The notes beneath the pieces are model-generated. The model was not told the origin of the DNA, did not search any database, and worked only from the letters and a program-made list of their open reading frames with translations. Positions 1-5,460 of a stretch of 5,460 nucleotides of DNA are shown here, piece by piece. A program made the translations under genes and the position numbers. The stretch spans positions 1 to 5,460 of the forward strand of contig CAMPIF010000329.1 of the NCBI GenBank assembly GCA_946886245.1. Direction: 5' to 3'. Origin of the DNA: Ectopseudomonas composti (GTDB lineage Bacteria > Pseudomonadota > Gammaproteobacteria > Pseudomonadales > Pseudomonadaceae). How positions within the stretch are numbered: position 1 is the first letter of the stretch; each line of letters begins with the position of its first letter.

Positions 1-1009
1 GTACGTACAGGCGGTTGTTGTCGGTCGGCTGGCCAATGGCGATGGACTGCCGACGGGCCGGCGCCGCATCCAGGCGGTACAGCGCCACGTCATCGGCGCA
101 CTCGGCCGGGCCGTAGGCGTTGATCATCGGCACCTGCGGGTAGCGGGCGAACCAGCGCGTGGCCAGCTCATGGCTCAGCGCCTCGCCGGTGGGCAACAGC
201 CAGCGCAGTGCCGGCAGCGCCACGGGCGCAGCTTCGAGCATGCCGTCGATCACCGCCGGCACCGCCTCCAGCACGCTCACCCCGGTAGCAGCGACGCACG
301 CGAGCAAGGCCTGCGGGTCATGGGTGATGGCATCGGGGATGATCTCCAGCGCGCCACCGAACAGCGGCGCGGTGAGCAGCTGCCAGACCGAGATATCGAA
401 GCCGGTGGCGGCAGTCTGGGCGACCACGTCCGCTTCGCCGAGTTGCAGGTAAGGCACCTTGGCCAACTGGTTGTTGAGCATGCCGCGCTGGTTGACCATC
501 ACTCCCTTGGGCTCGCCGGTGGAGCCGGAGGTGTAGATCAGGTAAGCCAGGTGCTCGGGGCCGGCGTAGCGCCCGAGGTTGTCGCGGCGGCCATGCTCCA
601 GCAAGTCCTCATAGACCAGCACGCGCGGCGGCTGCGGCAGTTCGGCGAGCATCGCCTGAACCTGCGCCAGTTGTTCGCGCAGGGTGATCAGCACCGGCGC
701 GGCGCTGCTGGCCAGCATGCGCGCGCTGCGCGCCGGCGGATGGCGCTCGTCCAGCGCCAGATAGGCGGCACCGGCCTTGAAGGCGCCGACGATCAGGCTC
801 AGCAGCGGCAGGCCACGGGGTGCATACAGCGCCACCACGTCATCGAACTGCACGCCGCACTCGATCAGGCCATGGCCGATACGGTTGGCCCGCTCGTTGA
901 GTTCGAGGTAGGACAGCGTCTGCCCCTGGCAGCGAGCGACGCTACGTGCGCCCTGCTGCTGCACCTGCGCCTCGAAACGCGCCAGGTAGCTCTGCGCATA
1001 CCAGTGCGG
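1..1009 (-). other. Adenylation domain 2, predicted 2,4-diaminobutyrate-activating (3' edge cut)
   Basis: This second activation domain (r1484-1819) is cut by the window edge after IGQPTDNNRLYV, so motifs A7-A10 and the A10 lysine lie outside. Visible motifs: A1 LSYLELNERANRIGHGL, A2 KAGAAYLALDERHPP, A3 YTSGSTGEPKG (r1642-1652), A4 FDISVWQ (from r1687) and A5 NAYGPAECADD (from r1780). The specificity positions are D1688, I1689, W1692, E1731, L1755, T1757, A1781, D1789 and D1790, giving DIWELTADD. From memory of pseudomonad NRPSs this pattern, with FDISVWQ and NAYGPAECxDDV, goes with Dab, as in the Dab module of the pyoverdine chromophore synthetase PvdL. The acidic Glu and paired Asp residues suit a side-chain amine. 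Another basic amino acid such as ornithine is the alternative, though its known codes differ. Confidence 0.87.
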
Positions 1010-4000
1010 CTGCATGGCGCCCTGGCCCCGTCGGCACAGGGCGTCGCGCTCGTTTTCATCGAGCAGGCGCAGCTCGCTCAGCGCACGCTGCGGCGCCTCG
1101 CTCAGTTGCAACAGCAGACGACGGAAATGCTCCACCAGCACCTGCATGTCGGCCACGGCGAACTGCTGGGTGTCGAAGCTCAGTTGCAGGGTCAGGCTGG
1201 CACCCGGCAGCAGCACCACGGTCAACGGATAGTTGGTGTGGGTGCGGTTGGCCAGCGGCGTGATGCGGTAGGTCTCGACCGCCTCTTGTACTTCGCCACC
1301 GAGCGGCACGTTCTCGAACACGAACAGGCTGTCGAACAGCGGCTGGCCGCGCGGCGTGTCGGCAAGGTTCTGCACCTCGGCCAGGGACAGTTGCTCATGC
1401 TGGCGCATGCCGGCGTTCTGCGCCTGCAGCGCCTGCAGCAGGTGCAGGCCAGTCACTGCCTCGCCCGGCACTCGAACGCGCAGCGGCAGGGTATTGATGA
1501 ACAGCCCCAGCGCCTCTTCGATGCCCTCCAGCTCGGTGGGCCTGCCGGCTACGGTGACGCCGAACAGCACGTCGTCGCGCCCGCTGTAGCGCATCAGCAG
1601 CAGCGCCCAGGCGGCCTGGACGAAGGTGTTGACGGTCAGTTGATGGCTACGCGCCTGCTCGGCCAGCGCGCGGGTCTGCCCGGCATCGAGCGCGAGGCTG
1701 ACGTCATGCATGCCCGCCTCGCCCTGCTGGCGGCGATAAGGCAGCGGCGTGACCGTGTCGAAGCCGGCCAGCGCATCGCGCCAGTAGCGGCGGCTGGCCG
1801 CCTCGTCCTGGCGTGCGAGCCAGGCGATGAAGTCGCGATAGGGCCGCGCCGGCGGCAGTTGCAGGCTGCGCCCGAGCAGGCGAGCGCGGTACTGGGCGAA
1901 GAACTCGGCCAGCATCAGGCCCCGGCACCAGGCGTCGATCAGGGCATGGTGATGGCTCTGCACGATGCGCAAATCGGCTTCGGCGAACTTCACCAGGCGC
2001 AGGCGCAGCAAAGGCGCCTGGGTGAAGTCGAAGCCACACTGACGCTCCTCGCGCAGGATCGCCTGCAACCTGGCCTCGGCTTCATCACGCGGCAGTTCGC
2101 TGAAGTCGAGGAACTGCACCGGCGACGGCACCTGACGCAGCACCATCTGATGCGGCGTGCCGTCGAGGTTACAGAAGGCCGTGCGCAGCGCCGGGTGACG
2201 CTGCACCACCTGTTGCCAGGCATGGGTGAAGGCCTCCACGTCCAGCGCGCTGGCCACGGCGTACTGGTCCTGCATCAGGTAGATGCCACTGCCCTGCTCC
2301 AGCTGGCTGTGCAGCAGAATGCCCTGCTGCATCGGTGCCAGCGGGAACAGGTCTTCGATCTGCTGCGGCGCATGAGGCAGCGTGTCGAGCTGCGCCTGGC
2401 CGAGCGTTGCCAGGGGGAAGTCGCAAGGCGTCAGGCCACCGGCACCAGGCGCGCAGCAATGCTCGATCAGTTGCCGCAGCGCCTGTTCGTAGAGGGCCAG
2501 CAGACGCTCGACGCTGCGCGTCTCGAAGCGCGCACGGCTATAGGTCAGCGCCAGCTGCAGGCAACCGCCACGGACCTGGCCGTCGATGGCGAGGGCATTG
2601 GCCAGCGGGCCGCTGCCGTCGCGTGGCGAGCCGCTCGTTTCGTCGGCCAGACGCCAGCGTGCAGCGGCCTGGTCATCGAAACGGCCCAGGTAGTTGAAGG
2701 TCAGCCCCTGGCCCGTCAGCTCCTCCAACGGGGCCTTGGCCAGGTACTTGAGCACGCCGTAGCCGATGCCCTTGTCCGGCACCTGACGCAGCCCTTCCTT
2801 GACCTGCTTGAGGGTAGCGCCGAGGTCATCGCAGGCTTGCAGCGCGACCGGATAGAGACTGGTGAACCAGCCGAGCGTGCGACTCAGGTCGAGCTGATCG
2901 CCTTCGCGGCCATGGCCCTCCAGGCTGATCACCGTGCGCCGGCGCCCGCTCCACTGCCACAAGGCCTGGGCCAGCGCCGCCAGCAGCACATCGTTGATCT
3001 GCGTGCGGTAAGCCGCCGGCACCTCGCCGAGCAGGCGCGCGGTGGTGGCTGCATCGAGCTGCAAGTGCAACTGGCCAGCATCGGCGACCCTGGCACTGCC
3101 TTCGGGCCGGTCGCAGGGCAGGCAGGCTTCGCCCGCGCTGAAGCCCTGCCAGTACTCCAGTTGCGCCGCCAGGTCCACACTGCCGGACAGGGCCTGCAAA
3201 TGCGCCGACCACTGCTGGAAGCTCGCGGCCACCGCTGCGAGGCTGACCACCTGTCCGGCCAGTCGCTGCGTGTAGGCCTGCTGCAGATCGTCGAGCAGCA
3301 CGCGCCAGGACACGCCATCGACCGCCAGATGATGCACAGCCAGCAACAGGCGATTGCGCCCGTCCGGCAACTGCGCCAATACCGCGCGCAGCATTGGGCC
3401 GCGCTCGATATCCAGGCCGCGCTGGGCTTCGTCGCACAGCGCCGGCAGGTCGTCGGCGGCAGCCACCTGGCAGACCCACAGCAGCTCCTGCGCCGGCTGC
3501 GCGTCGCGATAGCGCTGCTGCCAGTTGCCCTGCGCATCCTGCTGAAAACTCAGGCGCAGGCTGGCGTGATGACGCACCACGGCTTGCAGCGCCTCGGCCA
3601 GCGCACGGGCGTCGAGCGGCTCGTCCGCCGCCAGCAGCAAGGACTGGTTCCAGTGGCCGATACGCGCCGGGGGCTGGGCGAAGAAGCGCGCCTGGATCGG
3701 CGTCAGGGCGAAGCTGTGCGTCACCTCGGCGCTGGCACTTGCGGGTGCCACCGGCGTCTCTGCAACGACGGCGACCTGCGCCAGCTCGGCAATGCTCTGT
3801 TTCTCGAACAGTTGCTTGGGCGTCAGGCGAATGCCCTGGCGCCGCGCACGGGCGATGATCTGCAGGCTGAGAATGGAGTCGCCACCGAGGGCGAAGAAGT
3901 TGTCATGACGGCCGACACGTTCGACCTTCAGCACCTGCTGCCAGAGCGCCGCCAGTTGCGTCTCGACGCCCTCGTGCGGCGCCTCGAAGCCCTGCTCTGC

Positions 4001-5460
4001 CGCCTGCGGCTGCGGCAGCGCCTGACGGTCGAGCTTGCCATTGGCGGTCAGCGGGAAGCGTTCGAGCAGCAGCACATGGCTCGGCAGCATGTAGTCCGGC
4101 AGGCGCTCGGCAAGCTGCGCCTGCACCTGTGCGGCGCAGAGAGAAGACTCTTGCGCGACCACGTAGGCGAGCAACTGGCCGCGTTCGTCCAGCTGCACAT
4201 GGGCATCGGCGATGCCCGCCAGGCCACGCAACTGCGCCACGATCTCGCCGAGGGCGACGCGATAACCGCGCACCTTGACCTGATCGTCGCCGCGCCCGAG
4301 AAATTCGATACGCCCGTCGGCCAGCAGGCGCGCACGGTCGCCGGTGCGATACAGGCGCTCACCGCTGGCGAAGGGATCGGGCAGGAAACTCGCCGCCGTC
4401 AGCCCCGGACGCGCGAGATAGCCGCGCGCCAGGCCAGGCCCGCCCAGGTACAGCTCGCCGACCGCACCCTGCGGCAGCGGCGTCATGCCAGCGTCCAGCA
4501 CCAGGGCGCGGACGTTGGGCAATGGCCGGCCAATCGGTACCACGCCGTCCAGCGCTGTCAGCTCGGCGTCCGTGACCTCGTGAGTCAGCACGCCGACCGT
4601 GGTTTCGCTGGGGCCGTAGTGGTTGATCACCCGGCACTGCGGGCGCAGGCGCTTGACCTCCTTCACCAGCTCGGCCGGCAGCGCTTCGCCGCCGAAGATC
4701 AGCGCATGCGCGGGTATCGCCCGCTCACCTGCGCCGGCCTGCAGCAGGCCGGCCAGGTGAGTCGGTACGATCTTGAGAATGCCGACCTGCCAGGTGCTCA
4801 GGTAGTCCGCCAGGCTATCGGCGTCGGCTACGGTTTCCGCGCTCAGCAGGTGCAGGGTGCGCCCGGACAGCAGCGCACCGAACAGCACGGTGTGGCCCAG
4901 GTCGGCCGCCACGGTGGAGACCATCGCCATGCTCGCCTCAGGCGCCAGCGCCAGTTGTTCCAGCAAACCTTGTACGTAGTCGGCCAGGGCCGCATGGCTG
5001 ATCACCCCGCCCTTGGGCTGGCCGGTGGTGCCGGAGGTGTAGATCAGGTAGGCCGCCTGTAGCGGATGCACCGACACCGTTGGCGCCTCGCTGGGCTGCT
5101 GGCGCCACGGCGCGTCGGCGCTGAAGTCCAGCCGTGGGCCGGCGAAGGATTGCGCCGACGCAGCTTCACCGAGCAATACGGCGCAGGCGCTGTCGGCCAG
5201 GACGAAGGCCTGGCGCTGCGCCGGCCAGGCCGGATCGAGCGGCACGAAAGCGGCGCCGACCTTGAGCGCGGCCAGCAGGCCGATGACAAAAGCCGGCGAC
5301 CGCTGCAGGCACAGGCCGACGCGCTGCTCCGGCGCCACGCCGAGGGCGAGCAGATGCTGCGCCAGCTGATTGGCCTGGGCGTCCAACGCGGCGAAGCTGC
5401 AGGGCACGCCGTCGTGCATCAGTGCCACGGCCTCGCCATGCACCTGCGGCTGCCACAGGT
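1..5460 (-). CDS. Non-ribosomal peptide synthetase, internal fragment (A-T-E-C-A), open at both ends
   Basis: The gene encodes a multimodular cytoplasmic assembly-line enzyme that activates amino acids as aminoacyl-AMP, loads them on carrier domains and condenses them. The minus frame with codons ending at positions congruent to 2 modulo 3 is open for 1,819 residues and carries core motifs of five NRPS domains in canonical order: A (r1-480), T (about r493-562), E (r580-1003), C (r1034-1465) and A (r1484-1819, cut). No start, stop, ribosome-binding site or docking domain is in the window, so at least an upstream C domain and a downstream T domain must lie outside. The predicted segment adds D-Asp and then Dab. 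The gene resembles pyoverdine peptide synthetases (PvdI/PvdJ/PvdD-like), but no symbol can be fixed from a fragment. Each domain's key residues are present, with no frameshift or internal stop. NRPS identity is near certain; product class is inferred. Confidence 0.97.
504..548. repeat. Direct repeat copy 1 (A3 motif of adenylation domain 2)
   Basis: This stretch and 5010-5054 match at 42 of 45 bases in the same orientation, with mismatches at 514, 523 and 545. It encodes the AYLIYTSGSTGEPKG region on the minus strand. It is an internal repeat of the NRPS gene that reflects the shared, strongly conserved A3 core, not a separate element. Within it, 524-544 is identical to 5030-5050. Confidence 0.85.
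1064..2359 (-). other. Condensation domain, expected DCL class, with HHxxxDA motif
   Basis: This domain (about r1034-1465) forms the peptide bond between the upstream D-aspartyl peptide and the residue loaded by the next A domain. It begins after a linker (GLTPCDFPLATL) of the kind that commonly joins E to C domains in Pseudomonas NRPSs. Motifs: IEDLFPLAPMQQGILLHS (C1, r1034-1051), RHPALRTAF (C2, r1087-1095), SHHHALIDAWC (C3, His r1170, His r1171, Asp r1175; 1931-1951), YRDFIAWL (C4, r1207-1214), GRDDVLFGVTVAGRP (C5), LGLFINTLPLRV (C6) and RGQPLFDSLFVFEN (C7, from r1370). The position after the motif Asp is Ala (r1176) rather than the usual Gly. The second His, the presumed catalytic residue, is kept. 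Its place after an E domain and the IEDLFPLAPMQQGILLHS start fit the DCL subtype. Confidence 0.93.
2450..3721 (-). other. Epimerization domain (L to D at the Asp residue)
   Basis: This domain (about r580-1003) epimerizes the alpha carbon of the carrier-bound residue, so the Asp should enter the product in D form. Motifs in order: E1 LTPIQARFF (r585-593); E2 HHLAVDGVSWR with His r709, His r710 and Asp r714 (3317-3334); E3 INDVLLAAL (from r821); E4 EGHGRE with the conserved Glu r847; E5 RTLGWFTSLYP (r860-870); E6 VKEGLRQVPDKGIGYG (from r886); E7 FNYLGRFD (r921-928). The E4, E6 and E7 motifs separate it from a condensation domain, which has a similar fold and the same HHxxxDG signature. All expected catalytic residues are intact, so it should be active. 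It sits directly after a GGDS carrier and before a C domain, which is then expected to be of the D-Cys-L (DCL) class. Confidence 0.94.
3773..3982 (-). other. Thiolation (peptidyl carrier) domain, E-partner type
   Basis: This carrier holds the growing peptide as a thioester on a phosphopantetheine arm. About r493-562 forms the usual helical bundle: ETQLAALWQQVLKVERVGRHDNF-like helix 1 and loop, then FFALGGDSI with the attachment Ser at r528 (3875-3877), then SLQIIARARRQGI and a C-terminal helix ending near AELAQVA. The Asp before the Ser (GGDS rather than GGHS) is typical of carriers followed by an epimerization domain, which agrees with the next domain. A short Ala/Pro/Ser-rich linker (ETPVAPASASAEV, about r567-579) separates it from the E domain. 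Confidence 0.93.
4019..5460 (-). other. Adenylation domain 1, predicted aspartate-activating (5' edge cut)
   Basis: This domain (r1-480) would activate its amino acid with ATP and pass it to the following carrier. It opens at LWQPQVHGEAVAL, so only a short N-terminal piece is missing. Motifs in order: A2 LKVGAAFVPLD (about r66-76), A3 YTSGTTGQPKG (r140-150), A5 NHYGPSETT (r279-287), IGRPLPN, A7 YRTGD, A8 GRGDDQVKVRGYR, A9 LPDYMLPS and A10 NGKLDR with catalytic Lys r475 (4034-4036). The specificity positions are D186, L187, T190, K229, I254, G256, H280, V288, G289 and K475, giving DLTKIGHVGK. The classical Asp code is DLTKVGHIGK; the two differences are Val/Ile swaps, and His rather than Glu at position 322 favours Asp over Asn. 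A8 continues as RVALGEIV instead of the usual RIELGEIE. Whether Asp is later beta-hydroxylated cannot be seen here. Confidence 0.9.
5010..5054. repeat. Direct repeat copy 2 (A3 motif of adenylation domain 1)
   Basis: This is the partner of 504-548, lying 4,506 bases away, which is 1,502 codons and therefore in frame. It encodes the AYLIYTSGTTGQPKG region of the first adenylation domain. An in-frame exchange between the two copies would swap or delete module parts without breaking the reading frame. Confidence 0.85.

Noticed and set aside
946..1589. Several short plus-strand frames (946-1263, 1014-1232, 1356-1589)
   Set aside because: They lie antisense to the condensation domain and its junction with the second A domain, and have the Ser/Ala/Arg/Cys-rich composition of shadow frames. 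I saw no ribosome-binding site or motif that would support them.
2826..3537. Two minus-strand frames of about 200 residues (2826-3479 and 2929-3537) inside the epimerization domain
   Set aside because: Both are out of register with the NRPS frame, are Arg/Ala-rich, carry no recognisable motif, and overlap intact E-domain motifs. They are high-GC shadow frames.
2450..3721. The domain after the carrier as a second condensation domain or a hydroxylase-recruiting interface domain
   Set aside because: EGHGRE, RTLGWFTSLYP, the VKEGLRQVP stretch and FNYLGRFD are epimerization-specific, and the preceding carrier has the GGDS form that goes with E domains.
170..5062. A 1,630-residue plus-strand open frame starting with ATG
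   Set aside because: It is the codon-for-codon complement of the NRPS frame, its product is a Gln/Arg/His/Leu/Ala-rich sequence with no recognisable domain, and its openness follows from the absence of TTA, CTA and TCA codons in the sense gene. The minus strand carries consecutive NRPS core motifs over the same interval.
5044..5456. Minus-strand short frames at 5044-5289 and 5166-5456 as possible separate small genes
   Set aside because: They are in other registers over the first adenylation domain, whose A1-A3 region reads cleanly in the NRPS frame.
1..5460. Promoters, terminators, RNA genes, CRISPR arrays, insertion sequences or attachment sites
   Set aside because: Every base lies within one continuous coding frame, and no array-like repeats, transposase motifs or inverted terminal repeats were seen. 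The only notable repeats are conserved NRPS motifs.

Overview
The whole 5,460-base window lies inside one minus-strand gene for a large modular non-ribosomal peptide synthetase (NRPS). Reading the complement from 5458 down to 2 gives 1,819 codons with no stop. Neither the start nor the end of the gene is in the window, and there is no intergenic DNA. Residue numbers below (r1 to r1819) count from the window's minus-strand 5' side, with r1 at 5456-5458. The high GC, near-total avoidance of TTA, CTA and TCA codons, and Pseudomonas-style inter-domain linkers suggest a fluorescent or related Pseudomonas. That assignment is an inference.

Layout in the direction of translation (right to left): an adenylation (A) domain lacking only its first few residues (r1-480); a thiolation/peptidyl-carrier (T) domain with phosphopantetheine Ser r528; a complete epimerization (E) domain (r580-1003); a complete condensation (C) domain (r1034-1465); and the N-terminal two-thirds or more of a second A domain (r1484-1819), cut by the window edge just after the IGQPxDNNRLYV motif. 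The visible order is (C)-A-T-E | C-A-(T...).

Read against the GrsA-based ten-residue code, the first A domain gives D-L-T-K-I-G-H-V-G-K. This is very close to the classical aspartate code DLTKVGHIGK. The second gives D-I-W-E-L-T-A-D-D, which I associate with 2,4-diaminobutyrate (Dab) in pseudomonad NRPSs, pyoverdine enzymes in particular. The E domain makes the first residue D-configured, so the predicted partial product is D-Asp (or D-beta-hydroxy-Asp) followed by Dab. That fits a siderophore peptide of the pyoverdine type, where a beta-OH-Asp/Dab pair can close into a tetrahydropyrimidine ring. A lipopeptide synthetase is the main alternative.

I see no new kind of system here. The interest lies in the predicted Asp-Dab pair, a Gly-to-Ala change in the condensation motif, and an unusually long open antisense frame that is best explained by codon bias.
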